Source of the DNA: a bacterium
Lineage (GTDB): Bacteria > Pseudomonadota > Alphaproteobacteria > Micavibrionales > UBA2020
NCBI GenBank assembly: GCA_029945425.1
Contig: JAQSDV010000002.1
Coordinates: 1-64,000, forward strand
Direction: 5' to 3'
DNA: 64,000 bases
Position 1 is the stretch's first letter. Every line of letters starts with the position of its first letter. Below are positions 54,371-64,000 of this stretch, piece after piece. A program made the translations under genes and the position numbers. Below the pieces are notes generated by a model. The model was given only the letters and a program-made list of their open reading frames with translations, made no database searches and was not told the DNA's origin.

Positions 54371-57300
54371 ATGCGCCATTTCCTGTTCGCCCTCGCTCTT
54401 GTCTTCATGATGGGGGGTGTGGCGCATGCCGCGTTTGACAGCACCACGGCAGCAGCCGAAAAAGACCTGCGCATCATCCGCGTCACGCCGACCGGCGAAG
54501 ACGTGGCATCCGACCGCCAGATCGTCTTCACCTTCAACCGCCCCGTCGTGCCGCTGGGCCAGATGGAACGCACCAAGGAAGAAATTCCCGTCACCATTTC
54601 GCCCGAGGTCGATTGTGAATGGCGCTGGATCAACCCGTCGTCGCTGGCCTGCCAGCTGACGGAAAAATCGGCGCTGGAACAATCCACCGCCTACAACATC
54701 GAAATGAAACCCGGTATCAAGGCCGAAGACGGCACGCAGCTGGCCGAAGCGTACAAAGACAAGTTCATCACCAAACGCGCCGATGTGGAATACAACTGGT
54801 TCCGCACGTGGAAATCGCCCGGCATGCCGGTCGTGCGCCTGACGTTCAACCAGCCTGTCACGAAATCATCCGTGCAGAAATTCATCAAGCTGAATGACGG
54901 CAAGGCGGATTTTGTGCTGGATGTCAGCAAAGACCCCGACGACAACGAAACGCCGCGCTTCGTGCCCTTCGGCAAAGGCTGGCTCGATTTCGGCAAGCAG
55001 CCGGTGCGTAAAAGCGACGACCAGCTGACCGAGAAGAACGGCGAGGAAGCGCGACGCATCTGGGTCGTGCAGCCGCAGACAGAACTGCCGCTCGATACCA
55101 CCATCACGATGAAGCTGCTGCCCGGCCTTGTTTCCGGTTTGGGGCCGGAGCCCAGCATCGCGCAGCGCGATGTGGTCAGCTTTGACACCTATCCCGAACT
55201 TTCCGTCATCGGCCTGCGCTGCGTCGACAATAATGACCAGCAGATCACCATCGATCCCGACAAGGCGAATGCCGCCAACCAGCTTTGCAACCCGATGGCG
55301 CCTGTCTACCTGATGTTCAGCGCGCCCGTGCAACGCTCGCAGATGCGCGACAACCTCGCCTTTACGCCCGCGCTGGGCGCGGATGCGCAGAAAGACGAAA
55401 TCTGGGGCGACCTGTCGTATGAATATTCGCGCCTGAACAGCGCGCATGTGAAGGGCCGCAGCTATGACCAGAACCTGCCCTATGGCCTGAAGGCCGCGCA
55501 GAAATACCAGATCAGCGTGAAGGAACCCGTGCGCGGCATGTGGGACGGTTTCACCTATTGGGTGGAATCCCTGTGGGAAGACCTGCCCGAAACTGCCCTT
55601 GCGGATGAATTTGCGCGCAAGCTGCAAAAGCCCTTCACCATCAATTTCGAAACCGACCACCGCAAGCCCAACTTCGAGCTGGAATACCATGACGCGGTGC
55701 TGGAAAAAGGCGTCGACAGCGAAGTGCCGCTCTACGTCAACAACCTTGAAAAAATGCTCTACCGTTTCCGCAGCGTGACGGCAACCGGCACCGCGACTGA
55801 TAAATTGACGGAAGAAGCGCTGGAAAACGTGCAGGACGTGCAATACCTGCGCCCGTTCGGTGCGCGCAAGGCGCTGGACGGCAAAACAGGCGCGGTCTAC
55901 GGCCATCTTGATACCGTGCCCTATGTCAACAAGGGCAGCGAGAGTGCCTACCGTTTGTTTGCGGTTGTGACGCCGTGGCAGATGCATGTGAAAATCGGCC
56001 ACTTCTCCAGCATAGTCTGGGTGACTGATATGACGACCGGCGAACCGGTCAAGAACGCGAAAGTGACTGTATATAAAGACAGCCTCAGCTCGCTCTCTGC
56101 GCCTTCGGACGTTCTGGCGACCGCCACCACGGATGACGGCGGTATCGCGGAATTTGCGGGGACGGAAAAAATCGACCCGCAACTCGAACTCAACAAAGGC
56201 TGGGAAGACAGCTCCCCCAAAATTTTCGTCCGCGTCGACAAAGACGGCGAGATGGGCCTGATGCCGCTGAACAATGATTTCGTGATCGACACATGGCGCG
56301 CGTCGAACGAAAGCATTTCGCAATCGGTGCGCCGCAAATACGGCCACATGAAATCATGGGGCACGACCGCGCAGGGCATTTACCGCGCGGGCGACACCAT
56401 CCAGTACAAATTCTATGTCCGCAACCAGGACAACCGCACGCTGACGCAGGCGGAGACGGAAGGCTATAAACTGGAAATCGTCGACCCGATGGACAACGTC
56501 GCGTCGACCGTCGAAACGCTGAAGCTCAGCGAATTCGGCGCGTATTCCGGTGAATTCACGGTGGGCAAGGAAGCGCCCGTCGGCTGGTACAAATTCCGCC
56601 TCACCGCGAAATTCAAGGACAGCTCGACCTCGGAGGAAGAGGAATACAACGAGGAATCCGGCGAATACCAGACCGGCAGCACCTGGTACCCCTTGCGCGT
56701 GCTGGTCAGCGATTTCACGCCGGTGCCGTTCCGCGTCACCAGCCAGCTGAACGGCGACCTGTTCAAGACCGATCAGGAGATTGAATCGCAATCGTCGGCG
56801 CAGCTGCATTCCGGCGGCCCGTATCCCGATGCGTCGGTGCGCACCACCGCCATCCTGACCGAGCGCGCCTTCAGTTCCAAACACCCGAAAGCGCAGGGCT
56901 TCACCTTCACCACGCCCGATTACGAAACGCATAGCAGCGTGCAGGTCTACCAGAAGGTGGAAACCAACGGCGCGAAAGGCGACCTGACAGCCAAATTCAA
57001 GATCGCCAAGCAGGAATTCGCCTATGGCCGCCTGATGGTGGAATCTGCGGTCGAGGATGATCGCGGCAAATACGTCGCGTCTGAATCCGGCGCGGATTAC
57101 GTGGGCGTTGACCGTTTCGTCGGCATGAAATCGACGGCATGGGCCTACGACGCCAAAAAACCGATGGCGTTGAAATACATCGTGACTGATGAAAAAGGCA
57201 CCCCCGTCGGCGATACCAAGGTTGCGATCACGATTGAAAAAATCGAAACCACCGCCGTGCGTGTGCAGGGGGCGGGTAACGCATACCTGACCAACTACTC

Positions 57301-60300
57301 CAGCGCATGGAAAAAGGTCGGCGACTGTGCCGGCACGGCCGAAAGCGACGAAGCCGATTGCAGCTTCACGCCCGACAGCGCCGGTTCGTTCCGCGCCATC
57401 GCGAAAATCACCGACACCAAGGGCGCGGAGCATTCCTCCGGCGTTTCGTTCTGGGTGACCGGCAGCGATTACGTGATGTGGGATAACCAGAGCGACACCC
57501 TGCTGCCCATCATCCCGGAAAAAACGGAATACCGCGTGGGCGACAAGGCGCGTTACCTCGTGAAAAACCCGTTCCCCGGCGCAACCGCGCTGGTGACGAT
57601 CGAGCGTTACGGCGTCTTGCATAAATTCACGACCAAACTGGAAGGATCGACCCCCGTCATCGAATTCGAGGTCAAACCCGATTTCCTGCCCGGATTCTAT
57701 CTGTCGGTCATCGTGACTTCCCCCCGCGTTGACAAACCGCTGGATAAGGACGGCGTTGACCTTGGCAAGCCGACCTTCCGCATGGGCTATGTCACCGTTC
57801 CGGTGAAAGACCCGTACAAGGAAATGACCGTCACGGCGAAACCCGCCGCCGATGTGTATCGCCCGCGCGACAAGATTGCCGTCGATATCCATGCCGAACC
57901 CCGCATGAAAGGCCGCGATGAACCGATCGAACTCGCGGTTGCCGTGCTGGATGAAGCGGTGTTCGACCTTGTCACCGGAGGTCTCTCCAATTTCGACCCG
58001 TATAACGGTTTTTACAAACTCGACGGGCTGGATTTGAAAAACTACAGCCTGCTCACCCGCCTGATTGGCCGCCAGAAGTTCGAGAAAAAAGGCGCGAACC
58101 AGGGCGGCGACGGCGGGTCTGACCTGAAAATGCGCGACCTGTTCAAATTCGTCGCTTACTGGAACCCGTCGATCAAGGCGGATAAATCCGGCAATGCGAA
58201 GATCGAATTCGAAGCGCCCGACAACCTGACAGGCTGGCGCGTGCTGGTGCTGGCGGTGACGCCGACCGACCGTCTCGGCCTCGGCGAGGGCAATTTTAAA
58301 GTCAACCGCCCGACCGAAGTGCGTCCCGTGATGCCGAACCAGGTGACGGAGGGTGACACCTTCAAGGCCGGTTTCAGCGTCATGAACCGCACCGACAAAC
58401 CCCGCACGCTGACCGTCGATATCAAGGCATCCGGCACGATCAACACCAAAGATACGCCCGACAGTCACAGCGAAACCGTGACGGTCGAACCGTATAAGCG
58501 CGTCACCGTCTTCCTGCCCGTGAAAGTGGGCAAGGTGCCGGAAACCCGCGACCTGCCCAAGGGCGAGATCAAGTTCGAGGCGAAGGCCTATGACTTGCTC
58601 GATGGCGACGGCATGGTCATGAATCTTCCGGTTGGCAAGTTCCGCTCGCTCGAAACTGCCGCCGATTACGGCACGACGATGCAGGACACCGCGACAACCA
58701 GCATCGCCTTCCCGAAAAATATCTTCCCCGATATCGGCAGCGTCAGCGTCGTGCTGTCGCCGACCGTCATCGGCGCGGTGGAGGGGGCGTTCCGTTACAT
58801 GCGCGATTACCCCTATATCTGCTGGGAACAGATTTTGACGAAAGGCGTGATGGCTGCGAACTACCTGAACCTGAAGCAGTACATCCCCGAAAGCTTCGTC
58901 TGGCCCGATGCGGATAAAATCCCGCAGGCGGCGCTCGATGCCGCTGCCAGCTTTCAGGCGCCGAATGGCGGGATGACTTACTTTGTCGCGCGCGACGAAT
59001 ATGTCGATCCGTATCTCAGCGCCTATACCGCGATTGCCTTCAACTGGATGAACCATGCGGGCATGAAAGTGCCGCAAGCGGTTCAGGGCAAGCTGCATGA
59101 TTACCTGCTGAACCTGCTGCGTAACAACACCATGCCGACTTTCTATGACGAAGGCATGAGCAGCACAATCCGGGCGGTAGCTTTGGCCGCGCTCGCCGAG
59201 CATGGCAAGGTCAGCCGTGAAGACCTCGACCGTTACAAACCCCACCTGAAACAGATGAGCCTGTTCGGAAAAACCCATTTCCTGATGGCGACCCTGCGCG
59301 TGAAGGGGGCGATCCATATGGCGAAGGATGTGGCGAACGATATTATTTCCCATTCCAACCAGACGGGCGGCAAGTTCATCTTCAACGAGGCGCTGGACGA
59401 CAGCTATTCCCGCATCCTCGCCAGCCCTTTGCGCGAAAACTGCGCGATACTGGGCGCGATGGTCGAATATGGCGAGAAGAAGGAAGGGGAGAGCCTTGTC
59501 GGCGATATTCCCTTTAAACTTGTCCGCACCATCACCCAGACGCGCAAAAACCGCGACCATTGGGAAAACACGCAAGAGAACATGTTCTGCATGAACGCGC
59601 TGGTCGAATACAGCCGCGTCTATGAAAACGTGAAGCCTGATATGAAAGTCACGGCAAGCCTGAACGGCACCGAATTCGGCCGCGCCGAATTCACCGACCT
59701 GCGCGACCCGCAGGTCGTGGCCGACCGCCCCATCACGGAAGCCGATGTGGGCACCAAGGCAAGCGTGGATATCGAACGCAAAGGCGATGGCAGGCTTTAT
59801 TACGCCACGCGCCTGCGCTACGCCCCGCGCTCCGACTTCAGCAAGCCTGTGAACAGCGGCATCGAACTCCACCGCGAATATAGCGTGGAGCGTGATAGCA
59901 AATGGGTAATGCTGAAAACTCAAGATCAGATCAAGCGCGGCGAACTGGTCCGCGTTGACCTGTTCCTGTCGCTACCTGCGGCCCGTAACTTTGTGGCGGT
60001 CAATGACCCGCTGCCGGGCGGCCTTGAAACCGTCAACCGTGACCTGAACACCGCGTCCAAAGTAGATGCGGACAAGGGCGAATACACGGCGGCAGATGGT
60101 TCATGGTTCTTCAAATTCAGCGATTGGGAAGGATATAACGTCTCCCGCTGGAGCTTCTACCATCAGGAAATGCGCCATGACAGCGTGCGTTTCTATTCCG
60201 ACTACCTGCCCCCCGGCAATTATCACCTGAGCTATACCGCGCAGGCGATCGCCGAGGGCAAGTTCACCGTCATGCCGACACTCGCCGAGGAAATGTATGA

Positions 60301-60397
60301 TCCCGACGTGTATGGCAAGGATGTGACGGGCGAGCTGACCGTGGCGGCGAAGGCCGATGCCAAAGATGATGCGAAGCCGGAAGAGAAGAAGGAATAG
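54371..60397 (+). CDS. Bacterial alpha-2-macroglobulin
   Basis: 2,008 residues. Signal peptide (MRHFLFALALVFMMGGVAHA). A long series of macroglobulin (MG) beta-domains follows from DLRIIRVTPTGEDVASDRQI, then the bait region and the thioester domain with YICWEQILTKGV (near 1484): Cys and Gln of the CxEQ thioester are kept. It traps invading proteases in the periplasm. Unlike E. coli ECAM it has no lipobox and so may be soluble. The start is the signal-peptide Met. pbpC follows 2 bp later, the usual pairing in which A2M protects against damage where peptidoglycan repair by PBP1C is needed. Confidence 0.93.
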   Translation: MRHFLFALALVFMMGGVAHAAFDSTTAAAEKDLRIIRVTPTGEDVASDRQIVFTFNRPVVPLGQMERTKEEIPVTISPEVDCEWRWINPSSLACQLTEKSALEQSTAYNIEMKPGIKAEDGTQLAEAYKDKFITKRADVEYNWFRTWKSPGMPVVRLTFNQPVTKSSVQKFIKLNDGKADFVLDVSKDPDDNETPRFVPFGKGWLDFGKQPVRKSDDQLTEKNGEEARRIWVVQPQTELPLDTTITMKLLPGLVSGLGPEPSIAQRDVVSFDTYPELSVIGLRCVDNNDQQITIDPDKANAANQLCNPMAPVYLMFSAPVQRSQMRDNLAFTPALGADAQKDEIWGDLSYEYSRLNSAHVKGRSYDQNLPYGLKAAQKYQISVKEPVRGMWDGFTYWVESLWEDLPETALADEFARKLQKPFTINFETDHRKPNFELEYHDAVLEKGVDSEVPLYVNNLEKMLYRFRSVTATGTATDKLTEEALENVQDVQYLRPFGARKALDGKTGAVYGHLDTVPYVNKGSESAYRLFAVVTPWQMHVKIGHFSSIVWVTDMTTGEPVKNAKVTVYKDSLSSLSAPSDVLATATTDDGGIAEFAGTEKIDPQLELNKGWEDSSPKIFVRVDKDGEMGLMPLNNDFVIDTWRASNESISQSVRRKYGHMKSWGTTAQGIYRAGDTIQYKFYVRNQDNRTLTQAETEGYKLEIVDPMDNVASTVETLKLSEFGAYSGEFTVGKEAPVGWYKFRLTAKFKDSSTSEEEEYNEESGEYQTGSTWYPLRVLVSDFTPVPFRVTSQLNGDLFKTDQEIESQSSAQLHSGGPYPDASVRTTAILTERAFSSKHPKAQGFTFTTPDYETHSSVQVYQKVETNGAKGDLTAKFKIAKQEFAYGRLMVESAVEDDRGKYVASESGADYVGVDRFVGMKSTAWAYDAKKPMALKYIVTDEKGTPVGDTKVAITIEKIETTAVRVQGAGNAYLTNYSSAWKKVGDCAGTAESDEADCSFTPDSAGSFRAIAKITDTKGAEHSSGVSFWVTGSDYVMWDNQSDTLLPIIPEKTEYRVGDKARYLVKNPFPGATALVTIERYGVLHKFTTKLEGSTPVIEFEVKPDFLPGFYLSVIVTSPRVDKPLDKDGVDLGKPTFRMGYVTVPVKDPYKEMTVTAKPAADVYRPRDKIAVDIHAEPRMKGRDEPIELAVAVLDEAVFDLVTGGLSNFDPYNGFYKLDGLDLKNYSLLTRLIGRQKFEKKGANQGGDGGSDLKMRDLFKFVAYWNPSIKADKSGNAKIEFEAPDNLTGWRVLVLAVTPTDRLGLGEGNFKVNRPTEVRPVMPNQVTEGDTFKAGFSVMNRTDKPRTLTVDIKASGTINTKDTPDSHSETVTVEPYKRVTVFLPVKVGKVPETRDLPKGEIKFEAKAYDLLDGDGMVMNLPVGKFRSLETAADYGTTMQDTATTSIAFPKNIFPDIGSVSVVLSPTVIGAVEGAFRYMRDYPYICWEQILTKGVMAANYLNLKQYIPESFVWPDADKIPQAALDAAASFQAPNGGMTYFVARDEYVDPYLSAYTAIAFNWMNHAGMKVPQAVQGKLHDYLLNLLRNNTMPTFYDEGMSSTIRAVALAALAEHGKVSREDLDRYKPHLKQMSLFGKTHFLMATLRVKGAIHMAKDVANDIISHSNQTGGKFIFNEALDDSYSRILASPLRENCAILGAMVEYGEKKEGESLVGDIPFKLVRTITQTRKNRDHWENTQENMFCMNALVEYSRVYENVKPDMKVTASLNGTEFGRAEFTDLRDPQVVADRPITEADVGTKASVDIERKGDGRLYYATRLRYAPRSDFSKPVNSGIELHREYSVERDSKWVMLKTQDQIKRGELVRVDLFLSLPAARNFVAVNDPLPGGLETVNRDLNTASKVDADKGEYTAADGSWFFKFSDWEGYNVSRWSFYHQEMRHDSVRFYSDYLPPGNYHLSYTAQAIAEGKFTVMPTLAEEMYDPDVYGKDVTGELTVAAKADAKDDAKPEEKKE

Positions 60398-60399
60398 CC

Positions 60400-62556
60400 T
60401 TGCGCCGCTTCCTGAAATACGGCGCGATATCCGGGGTTGCCGGGGCGGGGCTGTTGGCCCTCGCCACCTATGCCGCTATCACGCCTGTGAAAACCTCGCT
60501 GCACGCCCTGCGATCGGATGCGCAGACGTTGCAGGTGACGGACAGGGCGGGGCAGCCGCTGACGATTTCGTACCAGAACCGCTGGAACGTCTACGACAAC
60601 CTGCCGCTTTATAAAATGCCCGAACTGTTGCGACAGGCGTTTATCGTGTCGGAAGACAAGCGGTTTTTCGAACATGCCGGCGTCGACTGGCGCGCGCGTG
60701 CCAGCGCGGCGATGCAGAACGTGAAAACGGGGCAGGTGGTGCGCGGCGCATCGACTATCACCGAACAGGTCGTGCGCATGATCAACCCGCGCCCCCGCAC
60801 ATTGTGGGGGAAATGGGTGGAGGGCTGGGAAGCCGCGCTGCTGGAGCGTAACACCGCCAAGGTCGATATCCTTGAATTCTATCTCAATCAGGTTCCCTAT
60901 GCCGCCAACCGCCGCGGCGTCGCGCAGGCCGCGCGGTATTATTTCGACCGCGACCTGTCGACACTGACGCCGCGTGAAACGCTGGCGCTTGCCGTGCTGG
61001 CCCGCGCGCCGTCATCTTATGACCTATATAAAGACGCAACGAAGATCGATGGCCCCGTCAGCCGCCTTGCCTCGGCATTGCAGGAACGCGGATTTCTGAA
61101 TGCCGATGAAGCGGCGCAGGTGACGGCGGATACCTTCACGCTTCTCAAACCCGCCGAGCCTGTTAACGCCAGCCATTTCGCACAATATGTCCGCAGCCAT
61201 TCAAACGCTGCGGGCGCTGCGCTCCATTCCACGCTGGATGCGCATCTGCAGCAAACCGTGCAGAAAATTGTGGATGACCGCGTGCGCACGCTGGATCGCC
61301 GCAACCTGCATAATGCTGCCGTGGTGGTGGCTGACCATACGACGGGCGAAATTCTGGCATGGGTGGTGGCGGGCGCGAATGATGCTACATCGCCCACGCG
61401 CCAGATTGACGCCGTAACCGTGCCGCGCCAGCCGGGTTCGGCGCAGAAACCGCTGCTCTACGGCCTTGCGCTCGACAATGGCTGGAACCCGGCCACGATT
61501 ATCGAAGACGCGCCGCTTGCCGAGGCGATTGGCACCGGCCTCCATAACTTCAAGAATTACAGCAACACCTATTACGGACGCATCACGTTGCGCGAGGCAC
61601 TCGGCAATTCGCTGAACATTCCCGCGCTGAAAACCGTCAATTATGTGGGCAAGCAGAAATACCTGACCACGCTGCACCGCCTTGGCTTCGAAAGTCTCAA
61701 TCGCGGGGTGGAGATTTACGACGAAGGACTTGCGCTCGGTAATGGCGAGGTGACGCTGCTGGAAATGGTGCAGGGCTTTGCCGCGCTTGCCAATCGCGGC
61801 GTTGCGCGTCCTTTGCGGTATTTGGCCGATGACGCCGGTTCGCGCGCGCAAGAAAGGGTTTATTCACCGGAAGCCGCATCGCTGATCGGTGATATTTTGT
61901 CCGACCCCTGGGCGCGACGCCTTGAATTCGGCAATGGCAGTGTTTTGAATTTTCCCATGCAGACGGCGGCGAAGACCGGCACATCGACCGATTACCGCGA
62001 CGCATGGACGCTCGCCTATAACCACAAATATGTCGTGGGCATGTGGATGGGCAACCTCGACCATTCACCGACCGACGGCGTGACGGGTTCGACCGGCCCT
62101 GCGCTTGCCGTGCGCAGTATCTTCAGCGTGCTGAACCGCATGGCGACGCCGCAAAAACTCTGGCTATCGCCGAAACTGGTGCAGAAAGATATCTGCATCG
62201 AAGACGCGCGCGATGCGTCGCGCTGTTATAACCGCTCCGAATATTTTATGGAGGGCGGTGTCGCCGATGCGCGCCTGACCCAGCCGCCGCGCTTTGAAAT
62301 CGTGAAGCCGACGGCGGGCCTGCGCATGGCGCTCGACCCCCGCATCCCGCGCGACCGCCAGCAAGTGCCCTTTACGATGCGCGGATTGCAGCCGAACCAG
62401 ACAGTTGAATGGATACTGAACGGCGAAAGCATCGGCACATCCGGCGAGAAATTCATGTGGCCGCTGTCGCGCGGCAAATTCCTGCTGACCGCGCGCATTA
62501 TTCAGGACGGCAGGCTGGTGCATGCCACGCCCGAAATCGATTATACGGTACGCTAA
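60400..62556 (+). CDS. pbpC: Penicillin-binding protein 1C
   Basis: 718 residues starting with TTG at 60400. One N-terminal membrane anchor; glycosyltransferase GT51 domain with SEDKRFFEHAGVDW (near 83) and GASTITEQVVRM; transpeptidase with GSAQKPLLYG (catalytic Ser near 346), SLNIPA and AAKTGTSTDYRD (near 525); a C-terminal biPBP_C beta-domain (residues 630-718). It polymerises and cross-links peptidoglycan. Coupled to the A2M gene. Confidence 0.95.
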   Translation: MRRFLKYGAISGVAGAGLLALATYAAITPVKTSLHALRSDAQTLQVTDRAGQPLTISYQNRWNVYDNLPLYKMPELLRQAFIVSEDKRFFEHAGVDWRARASAAMQNVKTGQVVRGASTITEQVVRMINPRPRTLWGKWVEGWEAALLERNTAKVDILEFYLNQVPYAANRRGVAQAARYYFDRDLSTLTPRETLALAVLARAPSSYDLYKDATKIDGPVSRLASALQERGFLNADEAAQVTADTFTLLKPAEPVNASHFAQYVRSHSNAAGAALHSTLDAHLQQTVQKIVDDRVRTLDRRNLHNAAVVVADHTTGEILAWVVAGANDATSPTRQIDAVTVPRQPGSAQKPLLYGLALDNGWNPATIIEDAPLAEAIGTGLHNFKNYSNTYYGRITLREALGNSLNIPALKTVNYVGKQKYLTTLHRLGFESLNRGVEIYDEGLALGNGEVTLLEMVQGFAALANRGVARPLRYLADDAGSRAQERVYSPEAASLIGDILSDPWARRLEFGNGSVLNFPMQTAAKTGTSTDYRDAWTLAYNHKYVVGMWMGNLDHSPTDGVTGSTGPALAVRSIFSVLNRMATPQKLWLSPKLVQKDICIEDARDASRCYNRSEYFMEGGVADARLTQPPRFEIVKPTAGLRMALDPRIPRDRQQVPFTMRGLQPNQTVEWILNGESIGTSGEKFMWPLSRGKFLLTARIIQDGRLVHATPEIDYTVR

Positions 62557-63350
62557 ACCTTGCGGAGCAGGGCGGTGCCGTCAAGGGCGCGCGCCGCGTC
62601 GCCCTTCATCATCCCGCGAAACGGTCGTGCCATGACCGTCAGGGGCGCAAGCAGCTTCATGAAACGTCGCAGCGATTTCATGACACGCTTGTCGTGATAC
62701 ACGGCGCGATATGATTCCCAGCCTTTTTCGGCAGCGGCCCTGCCAAATTGCCCCGCGCTGCAGGTGAACAGCCAGATTTCCCGTGCCTGACGGTCGTGCA
62801 GGGGGATGCGGGATGTGTCGACATCTTCCTCGAAATCGATAAAGCCGATTTTGTTGTCGGGCGTCAGCACGAAATCATTCAGCTTGCCGCGCCCGTGCGA
62901 CAATCCGGCCTTGTGCGCCTCGGCCAGCGCAACGGCGCAGCGGCAGATCAGCGCGTGGCGGGCGGCGTTATCCATGGTCGCGTCTTTTTGCATCTTGCGC
63001 TCGACCATCTCGCCAAGGTCGCTCATCGCGATCCAGTTGTCGCCTTGTCCCAGTATCTCCGGCACGATAAACCCTGCGCGGCGGAATTCCGCACTGCGCC
63101 AGACTTCGATGCGCAAGCCCTCCGCGCCGCCTGGATTGGCGGTGGGGCGCAGGATGGGAAGGGAAATGATGGCTGCGAAAACCCGCTGGAGCAGCGCCCA
63201 GCCCGTGCCCTTCGGCGGCACCGATTTTTTCAGCCAGATCTGGCGTCCCTGCCATTCCAGCTTCTTCGTGCGCGCCTTCATTTGCGGCAGTGCAGCAGCG
63301 GCGAATTCTTCGATGGCAGGGGAGCGCTCGGTCATTTCTTTTATTACCAT
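62553..63350 (-). CDS. Kinase-fold protein (LPS kinase/BUD32-like)
   Basis: 265 residues. A protein-kinase-like fold of the Kdo/WaaP-RIO type: RIEVWRSAEFRRAGFIVPEI, WIAMSDLGEMVE, AVALAEAHKAGLSHGRGKLNDFVL (catalytic-loop equivalent; Asp replaced by Gly-Arg-Gly before Lys-Leu-Asn-Asp), and KIGFIDFEED (metal-binding DFE). Possibly phosphorylates LPS core sugars; the loop variation leaves activity unsure. The end overlaps the pbpC stop by 4 bp, convergent. Confidence 0.72.
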   Translation of the reverse strand: MVIKEMTERSPAIEEFAAAALPQMKARTKKLEWQGRQIWLKKSVPPKGTGWALLQRVFAAIISLPILRPTANPGGAEGLRIEVWRSAEFRRAGFIVPEILGQGDNWIAMSDLGEMVERKMQKDATMDNAARHALICRCAVALAEAHKAGLSHGRGKLNDFVLTPDNKIGFIDFEEDVDTSRIPLHDRQAREIWLFTCSAGQFGRAAAEKGWESYRAVYHDKRVMKSLRRFMKLLAPLTVMARPFRGMMKGDAARALDGTALLRKV

Positions 63351-63541
63351 GAAAACAGGGCGTATTCCACGGTATGCACCGATGTTGAACGCGCGTTGCG
63401 GCGCACCATATTAAGTGCTGGATATTGCCCCTGGACCGGCATCTTTACATAAATTTATGCGGTAATCTTGCGTAACCGACGGTTCCGTGACAGTATTCTG
63501 CTTCTCTTTCAACTAGCTATCTCGATGAACGTCAGGACTCC

Positions 63542-64000
63542 ATGAAAAAGAACAAATCCGGCCCCGGCCATATCGTTCTCACCTCGCACCCGCCCCGCGA
63601 CGGCAAAGTGCCGAAAATCACCTGGGGCGCGCAGACGCTGAAGGAACGCGGGCCCATCATCGCTAGCATGTCCGACCATCAGGGATCGAACGTCATCGGC
63701 GCGTATTCCGGCGCGTATTCCATCTACCGCGCGGTTGCGGTCGCCATCGGCGCGCTTGACCCGCTGCACGTTCCCGACCTGACGAACACGAAACCGGCGG
63801 AGCCGATTGGCCCGTTCCCGCAATGGTTCGATGCCGGCAAAATCGTGAGCCTTGACCCCTGGGGCCATATGGCTGGCGACGAGTTCGAGGATTACCGCCT
63901 GCGCGGCCTCGACGTGCGCCCCACGATTGCGGTGACCAAGGCGCATATCAACATGCCCGAAATCAAGGACGCGATCGCGGCGGGCCGCCTGAAACCCGAT
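63542..64000 (+). CDS. GTP cyclohydrolase II-family protein (5' part, cut by window end)
   Basis: 153 codons from the ATG to the window edge, with no stop. GHIVLTSHPPR, then SDHQGSNVIGAYSGAYSIYR, GPFPQWFDAGKIVSLDPWGH and RPTIAVTKAHINMPEIK follow the N-terminal region of the long GTP cyclohydrolase II / URC1-type proteins rather than compact RibA. Whether it serves riboflavin synthesis or uracil catabolism cannot be told without the zinc and catalytic part. Confidence 0.75.
   Translation, partial: MKKNKSGPGHIVLTSHPPRDGKVPKITWGAQTLKERGPIIASMSDHQGSNVIGAYSGAYSIYRAVAVAIGALDPLHVPDLTNTKPAEPIGPFPQWFDAGKIVSLDPWGHMAGDEFEDYRLRGLDVRPTIAVTKAHINMPEIKDAIAAGRLKPD

Noticed and set aside
56354..59923. A 1,189-codon open frame antisense to the alpha-2-macroglobulin gene
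   Set aside because: GC-rich codon usage leaves the antisense frame open. The plus strand encodes a recognisable protein; the antisense one has no domains.

Overview
The window reads as chromosome of an alphaproteobacterium. The rRNA operon end, the alphaproteobacterial-type SdhB, the dense GC-rich genes and the lone initiator tRNA all fit. I cannot name the genus; a Micavibrio- or Rhodospirillales-like lineage is possible but unproven. Most genes are core-like, short-spaced and often convergent or overlapping. Between about 11.9 and 33.4 kb lies a patchwork island with lower GC in places, many broken genes and IS sequences.

Layout. 1-1.27 kb: 3' end of 23S rRNA, 5S rRNA and a terminator. 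1.35-11.7 kb: glycogen debranching enzyme, M48 membrane protease, a protein with three internal repeats, and a minus-strand group made of a DMT-type permease, homogentisate dioxygenase, a small coupled gene and an aldehyde dehydrogenase. 11.9-33.4 kb: a genomic island inserted in the 3' half of tRNA-fMet. It is bounded by 46-bp direct repeats (11908-11953 and 33320-33365) and carries a truncated integrase beside the left repeat. A second, heavily decayed integrase lies just outside the right repeat, which points to serial insertions at this site.

The island cargo falls into parts. (a) Metal-handling debris: DUF305, a frameshifted DUF326 copper-binding gene, a DUF4010 transporter fused by deletion to antisense cusA, a cusB remnant, a beta-propeller lipoprotein and an amber-interrupted DUF302. 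(b) sdhB-sdhC-sdhD plus a CBS protein, without sdhA. (c) A nitric-oxide group: a truncated haemoglobin fused to a DUF1971 domain, divergent from a quinol NO reductase, next to a DUF488 and a uracil-DNA glycosylase-family gene. (d) A secreted alpha-carbonic anhydrase and a small membrane protein bracketed by an intact IS3-family element and an inverted remnant of a relative. (e) A (TC)18 microsatellite inside a short reading frame, an autotransporter scrap, a LysR regulator and a glucoamylase-like glycosidase.

34-64 kb: back to core-like genes. Two PAP2-type membrane proteins; a nucleotidyltransferase/MBL-hydrolase pair; YqgE/AlgH; EF-hand, ankyrin and cold-shock proteins; a three-gene operon of very small proteins; a GIY-YIG gene whose 5' side abuts an AT-rich newcomer. 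Next comes an operon of glutamine-synthetase-like ligase, aldehyde dehydrogenase, aminotransferase and Fe-alcohol dehydrogenase (probable amine/polyamine catabolism). TspO, an RluA-type pseudouridine synthase, a secreted glycosidase-like protein, a zincin-like protein and a Sel1-like envelope protein follow. The window closes with the paired alpha-2-macroglobulin and PBP1C genes, a kinase-fold protein and the start of a GTP cyclohydrolase II-family gene cut by the window end.
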